A stretch of 64,000 nt of DNA from Flaviflagellibacter rhizophilus (GCF_033898525.1 NZ_JAXAFJ010000010.1:41572-105571), one strand, 5' to 3'. Positions 8,034 through 17,337 are shown, numbered from the stretch's first letter. Numbers and translations are program-made. The notes: a model not told the origin generated them from the letters alone.

Positions 8034-9125
8034 TCAGCCCAGCCGGCGATATTCGTAGACGGGTTCGCCGGCCGGCAAGGCGATCTCTTCCGTCGCCTCG
8101 GCCATGACATGGTGCCGGGGCGACAGCACGCAGGCGGGATCGGTGGCCGAGGCATCGCCCGCCAGCGCCAGCGCCTGACAGCGACAGCCGCCGAAATCCA
8201 CCGTCTGGCGCGGGCAGGAGCGGCAGGGCTCCTGCATCCAGTCCGTGCCGCGATAGGCGTTGAAGGCGGGCGCATCGGCCCAGATCTCGGCCAGCGAATG
8301 ATCCCGCACCGACCAGAACTCCAGGCCCGGAATGGTCTGCGCGGCGTGGCAGGGCAGCACGGTGCCTGACGGCGTCACGTTGAAGGTGCGCCGCGCCCAT
8401 CCGCCCATGCACGCCTTGGGATATTTCGCGTAATAATCCGGGATGACGTGGTCGATGGCGATGCGACCTGCCAGTTCCGTCTTCAGCCGCTCGATCTCGG
8501 CCACCGCCGCACGTGCGTCCTCACGCGAGGGCATCAGGGCGGAGCGGTTCCTCAGCGCCCAGCCGTAATATTGCGCGTGGGCGATCTCGACCCGGCGTGC
8601 GCCAAGCTCCATGGCCAGTTCCACCATGGCGGCGGCGTGATGCACATTGGCGCGGTGGATGACGGCGTTGACCGTAAGCGGCAGGCGCGCCGCCGTGATC
8701 CAGCCGGCGACCTCGCGCTTTCGCTCGAAGGCGCCGCGATAGCCGGCGATGCGGTCGGCACCAGCGGCATCCGCGTCCTGGATGGACAATTGCACATGGT
8801 CGAGGCCTGCCGACTTCAGCTCAAGCAGCCGCGCCTCCGTCAGCCCGACGCCGGAGGTGATCAGGTTGGTGTAGAGCCCCTCCTCTGCGCAGCGGCGCAC
8901 GAGGTCCGCGAGATCGCGGCGGGCGAGCGGTTCGCCGCCGGAGAGATGCACCTGCAAGACGCCGAGCGCGGCCGCTTCCGAGAACACGCGCTGCCATGTG
9001 GCGGTGTCGAGTTCGCGGTCCCGCCCCTCCATCTCGATGGGGTTGGAGCAATAGGGACAGCCCAGTGGGCAGCGGTACGTCAGTTCCGCAAGCAGGCCGA
9101 CCGGCGGCTGAAGGGCGGCGCTCAT
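8034..9125 (-). CDS. pqqE: PqqE: radical SAM enzyme of PQQ synthesis
   Basis: A 363-residue radical SAM protein that, with PqqD, forms the first carbon-carbon bond between the Glu and Tyr side chains of the PqqA peptide. The radical SAM cluster is CPLGCPYC (CX3CX2C) near residues 18-25. The GGEP-like motif is LSGGEP. The C-terminal SPASM region carries more cysteines (CMGG, LPCH, CRSCP, GGCRCQ and a later DPAC) for auxiliary iron-sulfur clusters. It overlaps pqqD by four bases and is the last gene of the gcd-pqqABCDE run. Confidence 0.97.
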   Translation of the reverse strand: MSAALQPPVGLLAELTYRCPLGCPYCSNPIEMEGRDRELDTATWQRVFSEAAALGVLQVHLSGGEPLARRDLADLVRRCAEEGLYTNLITSGVGLTEARLLELKSAGLDHVQLSIQDADAAGADRIAGYRGAFERKREVAGWITAARLPLTVNAVIHRANVHHAAAMVELAMELGARRVEIAHAQYYGWALRNRSALMPSREDARAAVAEIERLKTELAGRIAIDHVIPDYYAKYPKACMGGWARRTFNVTPSGTVLPCHAAQTIPGLEFWSVRDHSLAEIWADAPAFNAYRGTDWMQEPCRSCPRQTVDFGGCRCQALALAGDASATDPACVLSPRHHVMAEATEEIALPAGEPVYEYRRLG

Positions 9126-9400
9126 GGCTCCACCAACCCCTTGCCGATCATCTTGTCGAGAAGGGCGCGCACGTCAGCCTCGATCAAGCTGCGCTCCGCG
9201 GTGAAGGCGCCGGCAAGGTCGTCAACGACTTCGGCCAAAGTCGCATCGCCGGTGAGGCGGCGGATGATTTCCACGGCCACCGGATTGGCGTCGATGATCG
9301 TTTCCGGCGCCAGCAGCACCCAGGCGTCGCGCACCCCATCGTGGCGCAGGCGCACTCCGGGCGCCAGACGCGGGCGGCTGTCGGGGCCGAGCGCGGTCAT
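9122..9400 (-). CDS. pqqD: PqqD: PqqA-binding chaperone of PQQ synthesis
   Basis: A 92-residue protein that binds the PqqA peptide and presents it to PqqE. It shows the PqqD family pattern: RPRLAPGVRLRHD at the start, an acidic-hydrophobic middle (WVLLAPETII) and a winged-helix region with the NPVAVEIIRRLTG block and C-terminal LLDKMIGKGLVEP. ATG 9400 overlaps the pqqC stop by four bases (ATGA) and the gene's own stop overlaps the pqqE start the same way, so C, D and E are likely translated in a chain. Upstream in-frame sequence lies inside pqqC and was excluded. Confidence 0.95.
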   Translation of the reverse strand: MTALGPDSRPRLAPGVRLRHDGVRDAWVLLAPETIIDANPVAVEIIRRLTGDATLAEVVDDLAGAFTAERSLIEADVRALLDKMIGKGLVEP

Positions 9401-10122
9401 GCCTCGGGGCTCCACGCGCCCGGCGGGCGATGGCCTTCTACGTAAGCGTGCCACAAGGCATCGAGCTGCGCCCACAGCACGTCGGTCTTGAACACAAGCG
9501 CGTCCAGCACCTTTTGCTGAAGCTCGCGCGTCGTTGCGTGCTCCCGCACATAGGCCAGCGCGAAATCGGAATCCCGCTGGGCCTGCGGCGGCCGCGCCGT
9601 GAAATAGGCAAGCGTGCGCTCGTCCACGAAATCGTAGTGCGCCAGCATTCCGGAGACCCGTTCCCCGATGACCTGCGGCGAGAACAGCTCCGTCAGGGAG
9701 GACGCGATGGCCTCCAGCAGGGACCGCTCGGCGCAGAAATGCACGTAGGCCTCCACGGCGAAGCGCGTGGCCGGCAGGATGCCCTGCGTGGAGGCCACAT
9801 AGTCCCGGCTGAAGCCGAGGCTGTCGGTCAGCACCAGCCAGCGCTCTATGCCGCCATCGCCTTCGCGCTCGCCGTCATGATCAAGGATGCGCTGCCGCCA
9901 CTCGCGACGCAGCGCGCTGTCCTGCATGCGCGCAAGGATGGTCGCGTCCTTGATGGGGATCTGGGACTGGTAGAAGTAGCGGTTCAGCGCCCAGGCCTGT
10001 ACCTCGGCCCGCGAGCACTGGCCGTCGTGCAGCCGGTGATGGAACGGATGGAGGTTGTGGTAGCGCTCGGCGCCCACGGCCCGCAGCGCGGCTTCCAGTT
10101 CGTCCGGCGTCATCGTGGTCAA
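9397..10122 (-). CDS. pqqC: PqqC: pyrroloquinoline-quinone synthase
   Basis: A 241-residue cofactor-free oxidase that carries out the final ring closure and eight-electron oxidation to give PQQ. The all-helical PqqC/TENA-like fold is recognisable from the conserved blocks YHNLHPFHHRLHDGQ, WALNRYFYQSQIPIKDA, DHDGEREGDGGIERW and FSPQVIGERVSGML. The active-site His and Tyr residues of the family are in these blocks. It overlaps pqqB at its start and pqqD at its end by four bases each. Confidence 0.97.
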   Translation of the reverse strand: MTTMTPDELEAALRAVGAERYHNLHPFHHRLHDGQCSRAEVQAWALNRYFYQSQIPIKDATILARMQDSALRREWRQRILDHDGEREGDGGIERWLVLTDSLGFSRDYVASTQGILPATRFAVEAYVHFCAERSLLEAIASSLTELFSPQVIGERVSGMLAHYDFVDERTLAYFTARPPQAQRDSDFALAYVREHATTRELQQKVLDALVFKTDVLWAQLDALWHAYVEGHRPPGAWSPEA

Positions 10123-11015
10123 AGCTCGATCCTCATGCCGTCATGGGCCAGCTGCCAGCCGGCGACCTCCACCGCCTGGCGCTCCGGCGAGCCGTCCACC
10201 AGCGCCGGATTGCTGTTGTTGATGTGGATGAACAGCCTGCGGCCGGCATCCACATCCGCGAGCGCAGCCATGGAGCCTCCCTCGCCGCTCATCGCGAGAT
10301 GACCCATGCGCGCTGCCGTCTTCTGCGAAAGACCGAGGCTGGGCATCTCGTCATCCGTGAATGTCGTGCCGTCGAACATCAGCAGGTCCGCGCCCTTGGT
10401 GCGTTTTCGGACCGCATCGGAGACGCGGGCGCAATTGGCGATGAAGACGAGCCTTTTGCCGCCGGCGGTGATCTCAAGGCCGATGACGTTTTCGCCTTCT
10501 TCGGCAAGAACAGGATCGCTGCCTTCCAGATAGAGCGGCACCTTGCCGGGTACGGTAAAAGCCTCAACCTGAAGGCCCGGCACAGCCTCAAAGACCTTAC
10601 CGAACGTGAAATCCCGGCGCTCCACCAGATCGGACAGCACGTTGAACACCGTGTTGCCGTCCAGCACATCGAGCGCAGCCTTCGTCCCGTAGAGCAGGAA
10701 CGGCTGCCGCTCGCGCAGTGTCAGAAGGCCCGCGATTGCATCGAGATCGCCATTCGTCAGGAGCACCGCTCCTATGGGGCTGTGGCGCAGTCCATGCCGG
10801 GGATGAAGCTCGGGCGTGCTGATGATCTGCTGCCGCAGGTCTGGCGAGGCATTCACCAGCAGCCAGCTTTCGCCATCGGCGCTGACCGCGATGCCGGCCT
10901 GGGTGCGCGGCTGGACGCGCGGGTCGCCGGCCCGGGCCAGTTGGCAGGTGGGGCAGCGGCAGTTCCACTGGGGGAAGCCGCCGCCCGCCGCGGAGCCGAG
11001 AACGATGATCTTCAC
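10119..11015 (-). CDS. pqqB: PqqB: metallo-beta-lactamase-fold enzyme of PQQ synthesis
   Basis: A 298-residue protein of the metallo-beta-lactamase fold, thought to hydroxylate the Glu-Tyr-derived intermediate. It begins with the family signature GSAAGGGFPQWNCRCPTC, has the SWLLVNASPDLRQQI block, and ends with the conserved IHINNSNP-containing segment. It lies 31 bases downstream of pqqA and overlaps pqqC by four bases. The protein is cytosolic; its C-terminus matches the usual family length. Confidence 0.96.
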   Translation of the reverse strand: MKIIVLGSAAGGGFPQWNCRCPTCQLARAGDPRVQPRTQAGIAVSADGESWLLVNASPDLRQQIISTPELHPRHGLRHSPIGAVLLTNGDLDAIAGLLTLRERQPFLLYGTKAALDVLDGNTVFNVLSDLVERRDFTFGKVFEAVPGLQVEAFTVPGKVPLYLEGSDPVLAEEGENVIGLEITAGGKRLVFIANCARVSDAVRKRTKGADLLMFDGTTFTDDEMPSLGLSQKTAARMGHLAMSGEGGSMAALADVDAGRRLFIHINNSNPALVDGSPERQAVEVAGWQLAHDGMRIEL

Positions 11016-11046
11016 GGCGTCCGCGTCACCTCTTCGGAAAAGCAGT

Positions 11047-11136
11047 TCAATCGATGGTGTCGATGTCCGCCGACTCGTAGCTGGTCACTTCCATGCCGCA
11101 ACGGGCTTCGGTGATCTCGGGTGTGGTCCAGGTCAT
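11047..11136 (-). CDS. pqqA: PqqA: 29-residue precursor peptide of PQQ
   Basis: A tiny gene for the ribosomal peptide from which PQQ is built. The 29-residue product contains the required Glu16 and Tyr20 in the motif MEVTSYES, and has the usual N-terminal MTWTTPEITEARCG. The minus-strand start is preceded by a strong AAGGAGAG ribosome site 5-6 bases upstream. It lies 38 bases after the gcd stop and 31 bases before pqqB, so it appears to be the link between the dehydrogenase and the cofactor genes. Strong ribosome binding fits the need for more peptide than enzyme. Confidence 0.96.
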   Translation of the reverse strand: MTWTTPEITEARCGMEVTSYESADIDTID

Positions 11137-11174
11137 AAAACTCTCCTTGCACGTGAGCACTGAAGGTCCAGCGC

Positions 11175-13520
11175 CTACTGGCCATAGGGAAGGCTATAGG
11201 CAATTACATAGTCACCCGCTTTGGTTCCGACAGAACCATGGCCGCCGGCGACGATCACAACATATTGACGTCCGTCCTGCTCGTAGGACATCGGCGTGGC
11301 CTGTCCGCCGGCGGGCAGGCGGGCGCGCCAGATCTCGTCGCCAGTCGTGACGTCGTAGCCGCGGATGTAGTCGTCGATGGCCGCGCCGAGGAACGCCACG
11401 CCGCCGGCCGTGATCATCGGCCCGCCGATGCCCGGCACGCCAAGCTCGATGGGCAACGGAATGGGCGAGGCGTCGCGCACCGTGCCGTTCTTGTGCTTGT
11501 AGGCGATCTTGCCGGTGCGCAGGTCCACGCCCGTCACATAGCCCCATGGCGGCGCCTGGCAGGGCAGGCCGAGAGCCGACATCAGCGGACCCATATAGAC
11601 GCCATAGGGCGCGCCCTCGTTGCGGTTCAGGCCCTGTTCGCTGCCCTTCTCATCGCCGCCGGGAGCCGGCACCTCGTCACGCGGCACGAGGCGCGAGGTA
11701 AAGGCCAGATAGGTCGGCATGCCGAACATGACCTGCCGCACGGGATCGACCGCCACGCTGCCCCAGTTGAAGACGCCGAAATTGCCGGGATAGACGATCG
11801 TGCCCTTCACCGAAGGCGGCGTGTAGCGGCCCAGATAATTCAGCGAATGGAACTGGATGCGGCACGCCAGCTGGTCGAACATGGTCACGCCCCACATGCT
11901 CGCGCCCGTCAGCTTCGGCGGGTTGAAGCTCAGCCCCGACAGCGGCTGCGTGGGCGAGGCGCGGTCCTCCGGGATGGTCCCGCCCGGCGCGGGCTCCTCC
12001 GTCACGGGGATGATCGGCTCGCCCGTGCGGCGGTCCAGCACATAGATGTCGCCCTGCTTGGTGGGGCCGACCAGCGCCGGAACCGGGCCGTTCGCGGTGT
12101 TGAGGTCGATCAGCACCGGCTGTGCCGGCACGTCCATGTCCCACAAATCGTGATGCACGGTCTGCCGCACCCAGCGCAACTGACCGGTGCGGATGTCGAG
12201 CGCCACGATGGACGACGAGAACCTCTCCACATTCTCCGAGCGGTTCATGCCCAGCTGGTCCGGCACCTGGTTCCCCAAGGGCACATAGAGCAGCCCCAGC
12301 GCGTCGTCGGAGCTCATGACCGACCATGAGTTCGGCGAGTTGGCCGTGTAGGTCTCGTCAGGCCCGACGGGCGTGGTGCGGTCGGGATTGCCGGAATCCC
12401 AGTTCCACACCAGAGCGCCGGTGTTGATGTCGAAGGCGCGGATCACGCCCGATGGCGACTGGATGGAGAAGTTGTCGTTCACCGCGCCGGCCACGATGAT
12501 GAGGTTGCCGGAAACGGTGGGCGGCGAGGTCGAGTAGTAATAGCCGGCCGGCTTGTAGGGCATGTTGGTCAGCAGGTTCAGCGAACCGCCTTCCGCGAAG
12601 CCGGTGCAGACCTGGCCGTTTGCCGCATCCAGCGCGATGAGCCGCGCATCCGATGTCGGAAGATAAACACGCGTGGCGCAGGGCGCATCGGCCGCCGCCG
12701 CGCTGTCCTGGTAGTAGGAGACGCCACGGCAGGTCTGGTGCTGGCGCTGGTTCTCCAGCCCCACCTTCGGATCATACCGCCACTTTTCCTTGCCGCTCGT
12801 GGCGTCCAGGGCGATGGCGATGTTGTGGGGCGTGCAGAGATAGAGCGTGCTGCCGATCTTGAGGGGTGTCACCTGATAGGTGGTTTCCGTCACATCGTCG
12901 GGGCCGCGGATGTCGCCGGTCCGGTAGGTCCACGCCACGTCGAGCTTCTTGACGTTCTCCGGCGTGATCTGCGCCAGAGGTGAATAGCGCTGGCCGTAAT
13001 TGGTGCGGCCGTACTGATGCCACTCGCCGTCCGGCACGCTGTTGCCGAGATTGGGCTGCGGCGTCACCGCTTCGGCGCTGAGCCGCCCCTCGATGCGGTG
13101 CGGGTCGAGGAACATGGAATAGACCGCCGCAGCCAGCGCGATGAGCACGGTTGCCGCCAGTGCGCCGGTGGCGATGCGGTCGGGAGCGCGGTCCGTGACG
13201 GAGCGCGGCCCGATCCCACGGGCAACCCACGGCGTCAACAGCCACAGGCCCAGCAGGATGACGACGCCGCCCCTCGGCGCGAGCTGCCACCAGTCGAAGC
13301 CGACTTCATAAAGCGCCCATGCGAGCGTGCCGAGGATGACCAGCCCATAGACCAGCAGCGCCGACCTCTGCCTGCGGAACAGGAGGAAAGCCGTGACGAT
13401 GAAGCCCAGCCCGGCCAGCAGATAATACCAGCTGCCGCCGAGCTGGATGAGCCATCCGCCCCCGCCTGTCAGCGCCAGGCCGACGAGCAGGAATACGACA
13501 CTTGTGATGACAGTGACCAT
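11175..13520 (-). CDS. gcd: Membrane-bound PQQ-dependent glucose dehydrogenase family protein
   Basis: A 781-residue quinoprotein that oxidises glucose (or a related sugar, quinate or shikimate) in the periplasm and passes electrons to ubiquinone. The N-terminal 130 residues hold about five membrane helices, as in E. coli Gcd (796 residues). From about residue 165 the eight-bladed PQQ propeller begins, with the signature GRTNYGQRYSPLAQI and later WRYDPKVG, W-motif repeats and the C-terminal YEQDGRQYVVIVAGGHG. ATG 13520 was chosen over the longer frame because GGAGG lies just upstream and the membrane domain starts there. It leads the likely transcript gcd-pqqABCDE. Glucose is the most likely substrate, but quinate or another polyol cannot be excluded. 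Confidence 0.93.
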   Translation of the reverse strand: MVTVITSVVFLLVGLALTGGGGWLIQLGGSWYYLLAGLGFIVTAFLLFRRQRSALLVYGLVILGTLAWALYEVGFDWWQLAPRGGVVILLGLWLLTPWVARGIGPRSVTDRAPDRIATGALAATVLIALAAAVYSMFLDPHRIEGRLSAEAVTPQPNLGNSVPDGEWHQYGRTNYGQRYSPLAQITPENVKKLDVAWTYRTGDIRGPDDVTETTYQVTPLKIGSTLYLCTPHNIAIALDATSGKEKWRYDPKVGLENQRQHQTCRGVSYYQDSAAAADAPCATRVYLPTSDARLIALDAANGQVCTGFAEGGSLNLLTNMPYKPAGYYYSTSPPTVSGNLIIVAGAVNDNFSIQSPSGVIRAFDINTGALVWNWDSGNPDRTTPVGPDETYTANSPNSWSVMSSDDALGLLYVPLGNQVPDQLGMNRSENVERFSSSIVALDIRTGQLRWVRQTVHHDLWDMDVPAQPVLIDLNTANGPVPALVGPTKQGDIYVLDRRTGEPIIPVTEEPAPGGTIPEDRASPTQPLSGLSFNPPKLTGASMWGVTMFDQLACRIQFHSLNYLGRYTPPSVKGTIVYPGNFGVFNWGSVAVDPVRQVMFGMPTYLAFTSRLVPRDEVPAPGGDEKGSEQGLNRNEGAPYGVYMGPLMSALGLPCQAPPWGYVTGVDLRTGKIAYKHKNGTVRDASPIPLPIELGVPGIGGPMITAGGVAFLGAAIDDYIRGYDVTTGDEIWRARLPAGGQATPMSYEQDGRQYVVIVAGGHGSVGTKAGDYVIAYSLPYGQ

Positions 13521-13662
13521 CTTGCCTCCGGAAGGTTCCGCAATGGGTCCAGCTTGGTGCCTCACATGTGGCGTAAAGCGGCCGAGGCAAGCAGACGAAA
13601 GTGGACACTGATCCAAGTCATAGGTCGAATGCGCCAGCGTAAATCGGGCGTTAACGAAGATG

Positions 13663-13693
13663 GTGAATGAATCCTTGCAGGATCTTCATTCAC
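13663..13693 (+). promoter_or_regulatory. Hairpin or operator before the autotransporter start
   Basis: An inverted repeat GTGAATGAA/TTCATTCAC (9 bp) continues as a 3-bp inner stem with a two-base bulge and a TTGCA loop. It ends 11 bases before the ATG at 13705, so it lies where a ribosome would bind. It could act as an RNA hairpin or as a repressor site; no regulator can be assigned. Confidence 0.4.
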
Positions 13694-13704
13694 GCTGAGC
13701 CAAG

Positions 13705-16700
13705 ATGCAGCTGCCTTCGAACCGTGCCTACGCCCGCCGCGCCTGCCTGCCCGACGCAGGGCGGACGTCCGCGCCTGTGGGCCCCGCTTCAGGCCCATTT
13801 CGGCCGGCGCGCCACCGGACCGCGGTCTGGCTGGCAAGCACGGGCATCGCAGCCCTGCTGGCTACCGGCGCTGCGGCGGAGACCATCGACAGCGAAGTCA
13901 CGGTGCCCGGCACCCGGCCATCCCCTTTCATCGTGGCGGGCGACCTCACCGTGGGCGCGGTGACGTCCGGCTCGCTCCAGATCGTCGACGGCGGTGATGT
14001 CGCGAACGCCAATGGCACGGTTGGCGCAGCAGCGGGCGCCACCGGCTATACCCGGGTGAACGGCGCGGGTTCGACATGGACCAACAGCGGCAGCCTCACC
14101 GTCGGCGGCAACGGCACCGGAACCGTCGATGTGGTGTCGCAGGGAGCACTCACCTCCAATGGCGCCAGCATCGGCCTCGGCGCGGGTTCGACCGGCGCCG
14201 TCACGGTGGACCGGGAGGGAACCTGGACCAATGCCGGCGCGCTGACGATCGGCGGCGCAGGCACCGGAACGCTGAACGCCACGGCCAGCGGCAAGATCAG
14301 CAGCGGATCGGTATCCGTGGGCTCCAGCGGCGGCTCAGGCACGGTCTTCGTCAAGGGGCAGAGTTCGTCCGTCAGCACGGTCGGGCCGTTCCTCGTCAAT
14401 GATGGAACCGTTGCCGTCGAAGGCGGCGGCACCGTGTCCAGCGGCTCGACCGCGCTTGGCGTGGCGGCCGGCAGCGGGGCCAATGTCCGCGTGCAGGATG
14501 CCGGTTCCCGCTGGGTCAGCACGGGTGCGTTCGATGTGGCACGATCGGGCAGCGCCTCCGTGCGCGTGGAATCGGGCGGCGCCATCAGCAGCGCCTCGTC
14601 GCGCATCGCGGACGGCACGGGCTCCATCGGCTCCGTCGTCGTCACCGGCACAGGATCGACATGGACGAACACCGGCGACCTCGTCGTCGGACGCGCCGGC
14701 AACGCAGCCCTGACGGTTGAGGGCGGCGGCACGGTCAACAGCGGGGCCGGATCCATCGGCATCAGCGGCACCAGTTCCGCCAAGGTCACCGGCACGGGAT
14801 CGTCGTGGACCAGCACGTCCGGCCTGTCGATCGGCAGCGGCGGCAACGGCGACCTGACCGTGGAGGCCGGCGGACAGGTCAACAACACCACCGCCGTGCT
14901 CGGCGACACCGTGGCCGGCAACGGCACCATAAGGGTAACGGGTGCCGGGGCGCGCTGGACCAGCAGCGGGACGGTCGATATCGGACGCGCCGGACAGGGC
15001 ACCCTGACGGTGGACGCGGGCGGTATCGCCAGCAGCGGCGGCGCCAGGATCGGCGGATCGGCGGGTCTGGAGTCTTCGGCGGTTGTTTCCGGCACCGGAT
15101 CGGAATGGCGCAACACCGGCTCGCTCGATGTCGGCGCAACGGGGCGCGGCACGCTTGCCGTCAACAATTCCGGAGGCGTGCGGACCACCGCCTTCCGCGT
15201 CGGAGCGGAAGAAGCCGGCATCGGCACCGCGAGCGTCACGGGCACAGGCTCATTTCTCGTGACCCAGCAAGACCTCGTGGTCGGCGGTGCGGGACGCGGA
15301 ACCATGAGCATCACCGCAGGCGCCACAGCTACGGCCGAGACCGTCATCGTCGGACAAGCCGCGACGGGTAACGGCACCCTCATTGTCAGCGGCGTGGATT
15401 CCAGGCTGACCTCGTCGAGCGTCGTGGTGGGCGGCGCGGGGGCGGGATCCCTGACGGTGGCAGCCGGCGGCACGCTCGACACGGAACGCGTGGTCATCGC
15501 GCAGGACGCGGCGAGCACGGGAGCCCTGAACATCGGCTCGGCCTCCACGGCGCCGTCGGAAGCCGTGGCTGCTGGCACCATCACCGCGAAGCGCATCGCC
15601 TTCGGCGCGGGCGCCGGCGTGCTGAACCTGAACCATTCCGAGACCGCGCTCGACATCGATGCCGATATCTCCGGCCGTGGCACCATCCGCCAGATTGGCG
15701 GCACGACCGTGCTCAGTGGCGACAGCGAGGCCTTCACCGGCACCGCCCGGGTGACAGGCGGCACGCTCCGGGTCAACGGCACGCTGGGCGGCAGTGTCCG
15801 GGTCGATGAGGGGCGCCTGGAAGGACGCGGCACCGTCGGCAGCACCGCCGTGGACCGGGGAACGCTGGCGCCAGACGGCATCTTCACCGTGAACGGCGAC
15901 CTCGCGCTCGGCGGCAACGCGACCGTCGAGATGGGTGCGGAGACCGATGGCCGCTGGCGTGACCTGATCCGCGTGACCGGAACGGCCGATCTTGGCGGAA
16001 CGCTCGAGATCACGAACGCGCCGGACCGTTACCGCGCACTTACCACCATCCTCACCGCGACGCAGGTGACGGGCGAGTTCGACGAACTTGTCGCCAGCTT
16101 CCCCTTCCTCGACGCGGAACTTGCCTACACCGCCACGAGCGTCGGCCTTTCGCTCGAGCGCAACGACGTGGCGTTCGAGGATGTTGCCCGCACCCGCAAC
16201 CAGCGTGAGACGGCGCGGGCGGTCGGAACCCTCGCCGTTGACGGAGAGATCTACGATCGGGTTATCGTCTTGAGCGAGGAAAGGGCGCGGCAGGCCTTCG
16301 ACAACCTGTCCGGCGAGGTTCACGCAAGCGCCCTCTCCGCCGGCTTCGCGGACGCCCTCACCTATCGCGGGGCCGCTCTGGCCCGGCTTCGGTCCTTGCA
16401 GCAGGAACCGCTCGCCCCTCCCGTCCGCGGTCCGCATATTGCGCTTGGCTTCGCAGGCCCCATAGCCGATGCCCCGACCCCCTATGTCGAGGAAGAGACG
16501 GCGGACGGCGTGATGCAGACCGCGTTCGGCGTCTGGGCGCAGGCTCTCGGCTCCTGGCGCCACACCCGCTCGGACGGCAATGCGGCAGCGATGGACGCCC
16601 AAAGCGGCGGCCTGATCGCAGGCGCAGACGCAGCCGGGGAATTCTGGCAGCTCGGATTTGCCGCAGGCTACGGATACACCTCGCTCGATGTGCCCGACCG

Positions 16701-17337
16701 CACGTCCAGCGCCAATCTGCAAAGCGCATCGGCCACGCTTTATGGGGGCGCGCTGCTGGGGCCGGTCAATCTCCGGCTTGGCGGCAGCTACGGCTTCAAT
16801 GCGGTCGACACGGACCGCCGCGTTGCGATCGGCACCTTCGAGGACACGCTGACGGCAAGTTATGACGGCTACACCGCGCAGGGCTTCGCGGAGATCGGCG
16901 TGCCACTTAATTCCGGACTTGGCACGGTCGAGCCGTTCCTCGGCGGCGCGGTGGTGCGCGTCAACGGCGGCGAGTTCGCCGAGAGCGGTGGCGCTGCCGC
17001 ACTCGAAAGTGCCAAGAGCGACAACGATCTCGCGCTGGCGACCTTGGGCGTGCGCGGCGAATGGGAACTTGGCCTGCTGCCCGGCCGCTTCAACGGATCA
17101 GTCGCTTGGCAGCACGCCTTCGGCGATGTGACGCCAGAGCGCGTGCTCGCTTTCCGCGCCGGCAGCGCCGGCTTCGAAATCAACGGCGTACCCGTGGATC
17201 GGGATCAATTGCTGGTGGAGGCCGAGCTGGCATTCGAAACCGGGGCGGCATCGCGGTTCGGCGTGAGCTATATCGGCGCTATCGGACCCGAGACACAAAG
17301 TCACGGCGTCCGCGGACGCTTCGAGGCGCGGTTCTAA
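13705..17337 (+). CDS. Type V autotransporter with repeated beta-helix passenger
   Basis: A 1210-residue secreted surface protein. The N-terminus is an extended, Arg-rich export signal ending near residue 60 (hydrophobic stretch VWLASTGIAALLATGAAA). About residues 115-610 form roughly ten degenerate repeats of about 49 residues with the pattern V-x-G-x-GSxWTNxGxLxVGxxGxGxLTVxxGG, typical of a beta-helix passenger. A PATR-like linker (about 660-760) with GTLRVNGTL and RLEGRGTV follows. The last 280 residues are an autotransporter beta-barrel (conserved FGVWAQALGSW start) ending in Arg-Phe, the expected BAM signal. The ligand and role (adhesion, biofilm) are unknown. The start has only a weak ribosome site. 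The gene is divergent from gcd across 184 bases and is followed by a LuxR-type regulator. Confidence 0.93.
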   Translation: MQLPSNRAYARRACLPDAGRTSAPVGPASGPFRPARHRTAVWLASTGIAALLATGAAAETIDSEVTVPGTRPSPFIVAGDLTVGAVTSGSLQIVDGGDVANANGTVGAAAGATGYTRVNGAGSTWTNSGSLTVGGNGTGTVDVVSQGALTSNGASIGLGAGSTGAVTVDREGTWTNAGALTIGGAGTGTLNATASGKISSGSVSVGSSGGSGTVFVKGQSSSVSTVGPFLVNDGTVAVEGGGTVSSGSTALGVAAGSGANVRVQDAGSRWVSTGAFDVARSGSASVRVESGGAISSASSRIADGTGSIGSVVVTGTGSTWTNTGDLVVGRAGNAALTVEGGGTVNSGAGSIGISGTSSAKVTGTGSSWTSTSGLSIGSGGNGDLTVEAGGQVNNTTAVLGDTVAGNGTIRVTGAGARWTSSGTVDIGRAGQGTLTVDAGGIASSGGARIGGSAGLESSAVVSGTGSEWRNTGSLDVGATGRGTLAVNNSGGVRTTAFRVGAEEAGIGTASVTGTGSFLVTQQDLVVGGAGRGTMSITAGATATAETVIVGQAATGNGTLIVSGVDSRLTSSSVVVGGAGAGSLTVAAGGTLDTERVVIAQDAASTGALNIGSASTAPSEAVAAGTITAKRIAFGAGAGVLNLNHSETALDIDADISGRGTIRQIGGTTVLSGDSEAFTGTARVTGGTLRVNGTLGGSVRVDEGRLEGRGTVGSTAVDRGTLAPDGIFTVNGDLALGGNATVEMGAETDGRWRDLIRVTGTADLGGTLEITNAPDRYRALTTILTATQVTGEFDELVASFPFLDAELAYTATSVGLSLERNDVAFEDVARTRNQRETARAVGTLAVDGEIYDRVIVLSEERARQAFDNLSGEVHASALSAGFADALTYRGAALARLRSLQQEPLAPPVRGPHIALGFAGPIADAPTPYVEEETADGVMQTAFGVWAQALGSWRHTRSDGNAAAMDAQSGGLIAGADAAGEFWQLGFAAGYGYTSLDVPDRTSSANLQSASATLYGGALLGPVNLRLGGSYGFNAVDTDRRVAIGTFEDTLTASYDGYTAQGFAEIGVPLNSGLGTVEPFLGGAVVRVNGGEFAESGGAAALESAKSDNDLALATLGVRGEWELGLLPGRFNGSVAWQHAFGDVTPERVLAFRAGSAGFEINGVPVDRDQLLVEAELAFETGAASRFGVSYIGAIGPETQSHGVRGRFEARF

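Noticed and set aside
14050..15530. Regular repeats that might be a CRISPR or satellite array
   Set aside because: The repeats are about 148 bases, imperfect, in frame and coding; they are the autotransporter passenger units.
14046..16013. Long open frame (655 codons) on the minus strand
   Set aside because: It is fully antisense to the autotransporter repeats, is Pro/Val/Thr-rich without any domain pattern, and arises from the GC-rich repeat codons.
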